64,000 bases of DNA from Flavobacterium gawalongense (lineage in GTDB: Bacteria; Bacteroidota; Bacteroidia; Flavobacteriales; Flavobacteriaceae), in assembly GCF_007097265.1 (NCBI RefSeq), contig NZ_VJZP01000010.1, positions 1-64,000 on the forward strand. Direction: 5' to 3'. The notes beneath the pieces are model-generated. The model worked only from the letters and a program-made list of their open reading frames with translations, was not told the origin of the DNA and made no database searches. Made by a program: the position numbers and the translations under genes. Of the stretch, positions 1 to 6,991 are shown one piece after another. Numbering within the stretch: the first letter of the stretch is position 1; each line of letters begins with the position of its first letter.

Positions 1-60
1 CAATTTAATCAAAAGGATGGTAAAGGCAGATAATATTTGCCATAGAGAAATAATATGTGG

Positions 61-153
61 TTAGATACCGACCTCAACAAATTTATATTCTATACTATCA
101 AAAATATTTTGCAAAGTAAATTTTGCATTATCGGTTAAATCAATTTCTAACAT
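61..153 (-). pseudogene. ParE/RelE-like toxin remnant (N-terminal 30 residues)
   Basis: The minus strand reads ATG directly after the stop of the upstream antitoxin frame. It encodes about 30 residues beginning MLEIDLTDNAKFTLQNIF and then stops. The opening, with its T(D/E)NA-type start and IEYKF helix, resembles the N-terminus of ParE-type toxins, which normally run to about 95 residues. I see no continuation in the same frame, so the toxin is truncated and probably dead. It pairs with the damaged antitoxin frame at 154-378. The family assignment rests on a short stretch and is tentative; the window edge is only 60 bases further on. Confidence 0.45.
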
Positions 154-378
154 TTATTTTCTGTGATTTCTAGCCAATAGATTCTCTTTAACAACAGAAA
201 ATTTTGTTAATTTTCCTTGTTTTATTTGCTCTTTACTTTAAAGAATACCAGCCTTTACATGTTCTGGGAGTTCCTCGCAAAAATCGTTTTCCTGAAACGT
301 AATTTTTGCCTTGATAGCTTGCGCTATTTCAAGTAGCATATTTTTATACTGTTCTTCAGCCTCAATAACTACCCCCAT
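154..378 (-). pseudogene. antitoxin gene with an in-frame stop codon
   Basis: Translation from the ATG at 378 gives 46 residues (MGVVIEAEEQYKNMLLEIAQ...) ending AGIL, then TAA at 238-240. The same frame then continues for 27 sensible residues (SKEQIKQGKLTKFSVVKENL...) to a stop at 154-156 that touches the ATG of the toxin remnant. One nonsense codon therefore splits a 73-residue protein that resembles ParD-like or DUF-type antitoxins of Bacteroidota. The stop/start junction with the downstream frame is the usual antitoxin-toxin arrangement. A split open frame read as two small proteins is less likely, because the second half has no start codon. Confidence 0.5.
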
Positions 379-447
379 AATAAATGTTTTTACAAATATA
401 CAAATTTTTCAAATCGATTTTTTGTCGATACAAAAAACACTAGAAAC

Positions 448-498
448 AAAAAAATGCTCCAATAGTGCTTTATCAAGGCAAAAAAGGAGCATTTTTTT
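448..498 (-). terminator. bidirectional hairpin terminator at the distal end of the CRISPR array
   Basis: Seven A followed by TGCTCC (448-460) pair perfectly with GGAGCA followed by seven T (486-498). This makes a 13-bp stem with a 25-nt loop and a U-run in either direction. On the minus strand it lies just past the last CRISPR repeat and before the antitoxin remnant, so it fits as the terminator of the pre-crRNA transcript. It would also stop rightward transcription. Confidence 0.75.
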
Positions 499-549
499 AT
501 ACGATATTTTTCCTTATTCTATTGATAATTAGAAGGTAACAAGCCAACT

Positions 550-1971
550 AATATCGTGTTTTCTAATCTTTAATCAAACCACAACCGGGTTCTACGGGTT
601 CAGGTGGTACAATTAAATATCGTGTTTTCTAATCTTTAATCAAACCACAACCAATCTAATAGTTGTTTTAAAAGAAGTCCAAATATCGTGTTTTCTAATC
701 TTTAATCAAACCACAACGACACTTGTAGCTTAGTTCCGTCATCTGTTAATATCGTGTTTTCTAATCTTTAATCAAACCACAACCCTACGTGAGCTTTTGA
801 TAAATCAATCCTAAATATCGTGTTTTCTAATCTTTAATCAAACCACAACCAGGAACTACCATTAGTGAATTTTATACCGAATATCGTGTTTTCTAATCTT
901 TAATCAAACCACAACAATATTCTATCTCTATCAGAAACCGCAAAGAATATCGTGTTTTCTAATCTTTAATCAAACCACAACTGTTAAAGGAGTTCCACCT
1001 ATTGAAATTCTAATATCGTGTTTTCTAATCTTTAATCAAACCACAACTTCAATGTCACGAATGAACTAGGTTCGCTTAATATCGTGTTTTCTAATCTTTA
1101 ATCAAACCACAACTATATTTGCATAACAATTTAATTATACAAAAATATCGTGTTTTCTAATCTTTAATCAAACCACAACTACGGCTTACAAGCTTGAAAT
1201 TGACGGTAAAATATCGTGTTTTCTAATCTTTAATCAAACCACAACGGTAATTTCCATTTTCGTCATGATACTCGGAATATCGTGTTTTCTAATCTTTAAT
1301 CAAACCACAACAGGGTTGAATGCAAAAGAGTGGTATTTTTAAATATCGTGTTTTCTAATCTTTAATCAAACCACAACAGGAACTATAATAGACGCCAATC
1401 TAGCCTAAATATCGTGTTTTCTAATCTTTAATCAAACCACAACGTTAGCCATTAGTTAGGAGAAACCGCCAATAATATCGTGTTTTCTAATCTTTAATCA
1501 AACCACAACGTTGTAGTTGATCTGTTTGCCGTATGTGGCAATATCGTGTTTTCTAATCTTTAATCAAACCACAACCGATCTTAGAGAAGCTATTGACGCT
1601 ATTGAAATATCGTGTTTTCTAATCTTTAATCAAACCACAACGTCAATACCGTAGTATCTTCAATAAGTTCGAATATCGTGTTTTCTAATCTTTAATCAAA
1701 CCACAACTACGGTATCACAAGCCATTTCGGGACGTGGAATATCGTGTTTTCTAATCTTTAATCAAACCACAACCGTTTTTAGTTTAATATTTTGTTATTA
1801 TCCAATATCGTGTTTTCTAATCTTTAATCAAACCACAACCAAACATTACGCTATATATCGCAGGCAGAAAATATCGTGTTTTCTAATCTTTAATCAAACC
1901 ACAACATTCGTAGAATTGCCGACATAGTGCATGAAAATATCGTGTTTTCTAATCTTTAATCAAACCACAAC
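550..1971 (-). CRISPR. type II-C CRISPR array, 22 repeats and 21 spacers
   Basis: A 36-nt repeat starts at 550 and recurs every 66 nt up to 1936-1971, giving 22 copies. All look identical by eye, and all 21 spacers are 30 nt. On the minus strand the repeat begins GTTGTGGTTTGATTAAAGAT and ends ACACGATATT. It is transcribed leftwards: the tracrRNA anti-repeat at 6557-6581 matches the plus-strand repeat, so crRNAs must come from the minus strand. A terminator lies at the left end and a leader hairpin plus cas9 at the right. Several spacers read as plausible phage coding sequence (for example 1708-1737 and 1576-1605), but I could not search them. The absence of a degenerate terminal repeat suggests a young or well-maintained array. 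Confidence 0.98.
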
Positions 1972-2025
1972 TGAAAGTTACTGCATCCCTGCTGGGCGGA
2001 TGCCATAACTTTCAGTTGTGGTTTG
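1961..2025 (-). promoter_or_regulatory. leader hairpin that pairs with the first CRISPR repeat
   Basis: The left arm is the last 11 nt of the leader-proximal repeat plus TGAAAGTTA (1961-1980). The right arm is TAACTTTCAGTTGTGGTTTG (2006-2025), its exact reverse complement over 20 bp. Inside, after a 2x2 mismatch, GCATCC (1983-1988) pairs with GGATGC (1998-2003) around a 9-nt loop. In the minus-strand transcript the leader would fold back and mask the 5' end of repeat 1, the part that pairs with the tracrRNA near its nexus. No U-run follows on either strand, so it is not a standard terminator. Leader-repeat stems are known in type II-A arrays; the role here is inferred. Confidence 0.8.
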
Positions 2026-2028
2026 GCT

Positions 2029-2057
2029 GTTTAAGAAAATGAAAAACTGAATGTCAA
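2029..2057 (-). promoter_or_regulatory. possible pre-crRNA promoter in the leader
   Basis: On the minus strand TTGACA (2057-2052) is followed after 17 nt by TTAAAC (2034-2029). Transcription would start near 2022, which is within the leader hairpin arm. The match is to the general bacterial form. I see no TAnnTTTG element of the Bacteroidota type here, so this is a weak call. Confidence 0.3.
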
Positions 2058-2071
2058 AGAACTACTAAAAA

Positions 2072-5000
2072 TTATATTTTTTGAAACTTTCCCGAAGGCA
2101 AAACCTTAAAATCAATTCCTTCAACAAATGCTGAAAACTGACTATGATTCATTTTTCTTGTTGGTTTTATTTCTCCTAACTTATAAATTCCATCAGGTTT
2201 AAAATTATCTTTTTTAATTTCATCAGATTTTCTAGCTTCTTTAAAATATCTTAAAGTGATTACACCGTATTCATTAACACTCCCACTTACACTTGGTATT
2301 CTTTGTATAGAAAGACCTTCAATAATATAAATTCTTCCTTTAAAATCAATTATTTCAGTAATGTCTTTTGGCTTTTCTATTTCTTTATCATAAAAAATAA
2401 CCTGTTGCCCTCTTTTTAAAACTACATCACGATTATTACTTTTTGCAATCGGAATTTGTACTTTTTTACCTTTAAGTTGCTTTTCTTTATTTAATGGATA
2501 ATTTCCTTGACCTTGTTTAATTAGTTTTGCTAAATTGAAATTATTAATCAACTCAAAATCTCGTTTACCATATAACTCATAAATAGCCATACAATAATTC
2601 TCGTCATTCTGTCCATAGACTTTTTGCTTATGCTCGTGTCGAGATTTTGATAATGCACTATGCTCTTTAATTTCTAATGGATTCTTTACTGAATTGGCAT
2701 ACAATCTAACCTTGTTTATTGGAATTCCTTTTTCTTCATTCATCCAAACTTTTTGATTCTCGGCAAGTTTATTTTTTTGTTGTGCATTTGATGAAATTAA
2801 TAAGACTTTATTTGAAATAGCTTCTTTCACTTTTTCTTTAACCATTTCATCAACAATATTCTCAACATCAGATGCTTTGATACTTTCTAAATCTTTACGA
2901 ATTACATAACGTATTTCTTCGGTATTTAATGGGTTTTTAATCGCTCCATAAATACTATCTTGATGTAATGAACCTCGGATTGTATCACCTTGTTGCAATC
3001 TCGAAATTCGTTTTCCGTCTTTATCAAGCTTGAAAATTATTTTTTCGTTAGCATCTTTTTGAACTATTACTTTTCCATTTACATCTTTAATGGTTTCTGA
3101 AACATATTGCTTTTTACCACGAATTCTGACAATTTTTTTAGATTGCTTTTTGACGTTATCTGGTGTGTAATGAGATACTAAAATTTCTTCTTCTATCTTT
3201 TTTAAATCTTCTTTAAAGGTTTTCCAAGGTTTAGAATCCGCTAATAGCTTTCGTGCTTCGGCAAGTTGTCCTTTATCTTCTTGTGTCCAAGCATTGGCTA
3301 AAGCATCATATTTCTCTTTTGTCATACAAGCAATTGTAATCGCATCGATTGTGTGGTGCGTATGTTTGCTTCTATCTTTTTCGTGAAAATATTTTTTATC
3401 ATTTTCTTGAAAACTCTCTTGAATTCCCCAAATTTTTCTAAACTCGGCAACCATTCCTCCTTTTACAGATTCAACTCTCTTAAAATAGGATTTCAAATAG
3501 GCTTGCGAATATTTTGTAATGATTCCTGTATCTGGTATTTGGCTGTTTTTGAAACCAACTTTTGGTTCTTCCCAAATAAATCGATCAAATTTTCCTTTTA
3601 AATAATCTCTTTTTAAAGTTAAATAATGTCTTCTTCTTATTTTCTTATCTTTAAGTTCTTTGGTTGCAGCAGCTTTAATAGAGCGAGAAATTATTTCAAT
3701 TTCTCTTGTAAAATTATCTGATTCTTCTTTCCAATGTGCAACTCGCAATAGAATTTCTTTATGATTTGACAATTCAAAAGGCATTTTATTCCCTTTAATA
3801 TTTCTATTGAACTTTTGACTGCAAAGTGTTTTGTTCATTTGAGAATTATCTTGTGAACGACTTCTTGGAACAGTGTGTTCAAAATCATATTTTGGGTCAG
3901 TTCCTATTATATCACAAATACTTATATTTCTTCCATCTTCATAAATTTCTTGTTTATTTTGCTCTAACCAAAGCTGATAACGCAATAAATCATCTTCTGT
4001 TGGTTCAATCTCTTTTTTACACTCTTCAAAATATAACTTTCTTATATCTTTGGCGAATTCTTCTCGATTCTTTTTATTTTCGTTTTGATAATCTTGAATT
4101 CCTTTTCGTTTATTAGCATCATTCAATTCACGAGCCATTTCAATATGAATAATGGTTTTTTCATCAACTTGTCCGTCAAAAATCAAAGTATTCAATACTT
4201 TTCGCAATTGATGTAAAGCCCGCATTGCCATTGGATTTTTTATAGATGAAGTTCGCGGACTTCCTAAAACTACTTTTTCATTTCCGAATTCGTCTTTTAT
4301 GATTTTCTTTTTAAAAACCTCTATATCTGATGGATGATATAGCTTATTTATTCGCTTTTCATTTGTACAAAATATTTCGCCATCGTCGTTCTTACCTTTT
4401 ATAAAATCTAAAACTTTTTCATCTAAACGACTGATTTTTACATATTCATACTTTATTAATTGCTCGATTAGAATAGGAAATAATTCATTTAAAAATGATT
4501 CTTTGTCCAATTCAATTTTATGGAATTTAAAAAAAGGAATTAATTTTTTATTCAAATCTGATTTGTAGATACTTTCAGCTTCTTTAGAATAAAAAGCACC
4601 TACAGTTTTACACTCTTTAATCAAACTATTAATTACTTCTAATTGTCCGTTTTCATAAGTATGATTTTCAATTATTTCGGCTATTTTATCTTGAATAAAT
4701 TTTCTTTGATTGCCATCATTCCATATAGATTCATCAACAATACTTTCAATATTTGCCATAAAAACTCCGTGAGAATATAATAATCCTTCTTTTACATAGG
4801 GCAAAATCTTGGTAATTGCATTTAAACTCAAACTTGCAAAATCCTTTTTTAATCGAATTTTACTAAATGCTTTTGCATTTTTATCGTCCAATCCTAATTT
4901 CTGCTTTGCATATTGAAACAAATAAATATCCGATGTTGAAACAGAAAGCAAATGCCATAAATCTTTATAATCTACAGTACGATTAACTTCAATTCCTTTA

Positions 5001-6442
5001 GCATTTTTAGATTTGTATGAAATTATTTTGGTTTTCCAATCGTCTCCAAAAATATTTTTTAAAGATGCCGAAACTGGACTTGCAGCAACCGTATCATAGG
5101 GTTTGTAATTAAACAAATAATTAACTTCGTTGGCTTTTGATGATTTATAAAAATTAAATGTTTCTCCTTTTGGAATAAGTTCCTTCGCTAAATCTTCAAA
5201 ATTAAAATTGTCTTTTTTTCTTAAAAATTTCGGAATTAAACTTTGCTTTTCTTCTAGAGATAAAAATCGTAACGTTTTTTCAGATTGCGTTCCAATTTTT
5301 ATGGTGTTTAAATAAGTCCACATTCTATATTCTTCAAAATCTGGGTGAGAAATTGCGCAGCGAGTTTTACTTTTTTCAAATGAACATTTGCCAATTAATC
5401 CTTTCTGGGATTTTAATGGTCGTTGGAAAAATATAGCTTTATATAAATCTTTAGCTAATCCATTGTATTTTTTTTCTGGCAGCAGCTCGTCAGCTATGAT
5501 TTCTCCAATTCCTTGTATCTTACAAATTATATTAAACTCTTCAAGGTAATGTTCTTCTCTAGAAGTATATTGGTTTCTAATCTTACTTTTATTGTATAAA
5601 CTAAAGAAATATTGACCTAATGTTTTGAAATCTCCATCAATCATAGCTTGGGAAATGTCTTTAATTTTGCCTTTTACCTTCCCTAAATCTTCTTTCCTAT
5701 TTAATCTTGCAATAATTTCTTCTTTAGCTATAATAAACTTATTTTCATTCCTTTTAACTATACCTAAAAGGGCATTATATAAAGTTCGTAATTTGGCTTC
5801 ACCTTCGTCTAACTCTTTTTTGAAACCCCCTTTGTTAGTTTCATCAAGAATTCCAACATTAAAAAAATAATCTTTTAATTCTATTAGAATTTCAGTATTA
5901 GAAATTGAATCCTCAATTAATAAAGTAATTTGAGGACAATGTTCTTCTAAAATTCCTTCAGCAGATTGATCCAATCGATTACTTAAAAAACCTCTTCTTT
6001 GTGCAATATGATATAAAGCTCTACCAAATTCAAATAATGAAACTTTTTGCTTACTTGCTCTATCTCTAAAAACATAAGGATTTATATTCTCCTCTTCATC
6101 AGTTCTTAGCCATTTCAAAAATTCAGGATTTAATGGATATTGTTTGAAACCCGATTTTTTCCATTCTTCCACTTCTTTAATTGATAATGGGCACATTCCA
6201 TTAATTGAAAGAACTTTTAATGTTTCATACTTTCGCAATTTTCTTCGGTATTTTAATTTTCTTGCACTTCTAAAAGCTGTTCTTTCGGCAGCACGAGAAC
6301 TTTCAATACCTTTTTCTGATTTTACGCCCTCCGAAAATATTCTAACACCTTTATCTACTAAAGAAAAATCGTTACTATCTTTATCCACAATCGCCCATCC
6401 AATCGAGTTCGTCCCTAAATCTAATCCTAATATTTTTGTCAT
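2072..6442 (-). CDS. cas9: Cas9 endonuclease, type II-C
   Basis: RNA-guided DNA endonuclease of 1456 aa that cleaves targets specified by crRNA and tracrRNA. RuvC-I is at the N-terminus (LGLDLGTNSIGWAIVDKD, catalytic Asp8), followed by the arginine-rich bridge helix (about residues 55-80). RuvC-II (IHIEMARELNDANK) is near 764, the HNH domain (DFEHTVPRSRSQDNS, then FNRNIKGNK) near 855, and RuvC-III (HHTIDAITIA) near 1031; a long PAM-interacting region follows. A longer frame starts at TTG 6517, but that codon overlaps the predicted -7 box, so I use ATG 6442. Glu rather than Asp precedes the HNH His. Length suits flavobacterial type II-C proteins. cas1 and cas2 are absent downstream, and the array begins about 100 bp past the stop codon. 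Confidence 0.98.
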   Translation of the reverse strand: MTKILGLDLGTNSIGWAIVDKDSNDFSLVDKGVRIFSEGVKSEKGIESSRAAERTAFRSARKLKYRRKLRKYETLKVLSINGMCPLSIKEVEEWKKSGFKQYPLNPEFLKWLRTDEEENINPYVFRDRASKQKVSLFEFGRALYHIAQRRGFLSNRLDQSAEGILEEHCPQITLLIEDSISNTEILIELKDYFFNVGILDETNKGGFKKELDEGEAKLRTLYNALLGIVKRNENKFIIAKEEIIARLNRKEDLGKVKGKIKDISQAMIDGDFKTLGQYFFSLYNKSKIRNQYTSREEHYLEEFNIICKIQGIGEIIADELLPEKKYNGLAKDLYKAIFFQRPLKSQKGLIGKCSFEKSKTRCAISHPDFEEYRMWTYLNTIKIGTQSEKTLRFLSLEEKQSLIPKFLRKKDNFNFEDLAKELIPKGETFNFYKSSKANEVNYLFNYKPYDTVAASPVSASLKNIFGDDWKTKIISYKSKNAKGIEVNRTVDYKDLWHLLSVSTSDIYLFQYAKQKLGLDDKNAKAFSKIRLKKDFASLSLNAITKILPYVKEGLLYSHGVFMANIESIVDESIWNDGNQRKFIQDKIAEIIENHTYENGQLEVINSLIKECKTVGAFYSKEAESIYKSDLNKKLIPFFKFHKIELDKESFLNELFPILIEQLIKYEYVKISRLDEKVLDFIKGKNDDGEIFCTNEKRINKLYHPSDIEVFKKKIIKDEFGNEKVVLGSPRTSSIKNPMAMRALHQLRKVLNTLIFDGQVDEKTIIHIEMARELNDANKRKGIQDYQNENKKNREEFAKDIRKLYFEECKKEIEPTEDDLLRYQLWLEQNKQEIYEDGRNISICDIIGTDPKYDFEHTVPRSRSQDNSQMNKTLCSQKFNRNIKGNKMPFELSNHKEILLRVAHWKEESDNFTREIEIISRSIKAAATKELKDKKIRRRHYLTLKRDYLKGKFDRFIWEEPKVGFKNSQIPDTGIITKYSQAYLKSYFKRVESVKGGMVAEFRKIWGIQESFQENDKKYFHEKDRSKHTHHTIDAITIACMTKEKYDALANAWTQEDKGQLAEARKLLADSKPWKTFKEDLKKIEEEILVSHYTPDNVKKQSKKIVRIRGKKQYVSETIKDVNGKVIVQKDANEKIIFKLDKDGKRISRLQQGDTIRGSLHQDSIYGAIKNPLNTEEIRYVIRKDLESIKASDVENIVDEMVKEKVKEAISNKVLLISSNAQQKNKLAENQKVWMNEEKGIPINKVRLYANSVKNPLEIKEHSALSKSRHEHKQKVYGQNDENYCMAIYELYGKRDFELINNFNLAKLIKQGQGNYPLNKEKQLKGKKVQIPIAKSNNRDVVLKRGQQVIFYDKEIEKPKDITEIIDFKGRIYIIEGLSIQRIPSVSGSVNEYGVITLRYFKEARKSDEIKKDNFKPDGIYKLGEIKPTRKMNHSQFSAFVEGIDFKVLPSGKFQKI

Positions 6443-6514
6443 GTCAATCTCTATTTTGTAAGAATTTTTAAAGCTACGGCGAAAATAATTAGCCTCCTTA
6501 CGGTTTTCCTCATT

Positions 6515-6522
6515 CAAACCTA
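6515..6522 (-). promoter_or_regulatory. cas9 promoter -7 element
   Basis: TAGGTTTG on the minus strand matches the Bacteroidota -7 consensus TAnnTTTG. Transcription would start near 6508, giving a leader of about 65 nt to the ATG at 6442. It is back to back with the tracrRNA promoter. Confidence 0.5.
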
Positions 6523-6535
6523 ATTATTTTTTATT

Positions 6536-6543
6536 TATATTTG
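6536..6543 (+). promoter_or_regulatory. tracrRNA promoter -7 element
   Basis: TATATTTG is a perfect TAnnTTTG match. It lies about 7 nt before the expected tracrRNA 5' end (near 6550). It is only 14 bp from the divergent cas9 -7 box, so the two promoters must share their upstream sequences. Confidence 0.6.
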
Positions 6544-6549
6544 TAACTG

Positions 6550-6637
6550 ATTAAAATTTCTAATCTTTAATCTTATCACAATAAGGCTATATGCCGTAGA
6601 TGAAAATCTTTAGTCCTGCTTCGGTGGGACTTTTTTT
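6550..6637 (+). ncRNA. tracrRNA
   Basis: The anti-repeat TTTCTAATCTTTAATC (6557-6572) can pair 16 bp with the crRNA repeat. A 4-nt internal loop follows (TTAT 6573-6576 against the repeat's AAAC complement), then CACAA (6577-6581) pairs 5 bp. Downstream is a small GGC/GCC hairpin (6585-6595), and a final stem AGTCC/GGACT (6612-6616/6627-6631) with a TTCG tetraloop and seven T forms the terminator. This is the normal type II-C dual-RNA architecture. It is transcribed away from cas9, on the strand opposite to the array. Confidence 0.93.
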
Positions 6638-6724
6638 ATTTAATGAAGTTATATAAAAAACATTGTATATTAAAAATCATTGAAAATATACTCTAATTCA
6701 ATTCGTATTATAAACAACAAACGT

Positions 6725-6880
6725 CTAATTTAAATCCCAAAACCCTAGCCCTGATTACTTCACTAAACATTTGTTTTCATAGGAGTTCAGTGAATTTCAT
6801 TTGCAGCGGCATCCTTTTTTATTCGCCTTTTCGGCGAACAAAAAAGATACATCGAATAGCAGGAAATTGCTTCAAAAAAA
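6725..6880 (+). ncRNA. Flavo-1-like structured intergenic element
   Basis: The stretch contains CCCTAGCCCTGAT (6743-6755), then a hairpin TTCACT/AGTGAA, then GCAGCGGCATCCTTTTTT. A second hairpin TTCGCC-TTTT-GGCGAA is flanked by complementary T and A runs, and the element ends with AAAAAAGATACATCGAATAGCAGGA in two parts. This word order (CCTAGCCC, GCGGCATCC, variable hairpin, AAGATA, AGCAGGA) recurs between genes in Flavobacterium and, from memory, resembles the Flavo-1 motif. Its function is unknown. The central hairpin can also act as a bidirectional terminator. No protein-coding frame is visible between 6640 and 6990. Confidence 0.45.
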
Positions 6881-6991
6881 ACTTTTTTTTAACATAAAAC
6901 GACTATAAATAAAGGATTTATTTTGTAATTTCATGCTCCTTTACTATCTTTCGTGTTCGATAAAAAAATAGAAACCTTACACATTGAAAAA

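Noticed and set aside
311..532. 73-codon plus-strand frame beside the array
   Set aside because: It runs through the terminator and antisense to the antitoxin; composition is low-complexity and no family is visible.
586..1935. Self-targeting spacers within the window
   Set aside because: I looked by eye for obvious matches and saw none, but no systematic comparison was possible, so nothing is claimed.
1961..2025. Leader hairpin as a rho-independent terminator of cas9
   Set aside because: No T-run follows on the minus strand (the repeat sequence continues), so termination by the standard mechanism is unlikely.
3353..6461. Several plus-strand frames within cas9
   Set aside because: They are antisense to a clear cas9 frame and show no conserved motif.
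6443..6517. Cas9 N-terminal extension from TTG 6517
   Set aside because: The TTG overlaps the predicted -7 element and the extension is unlike Cas9 N-termini; ATG 6442 gives the expected RuvC-I opening.
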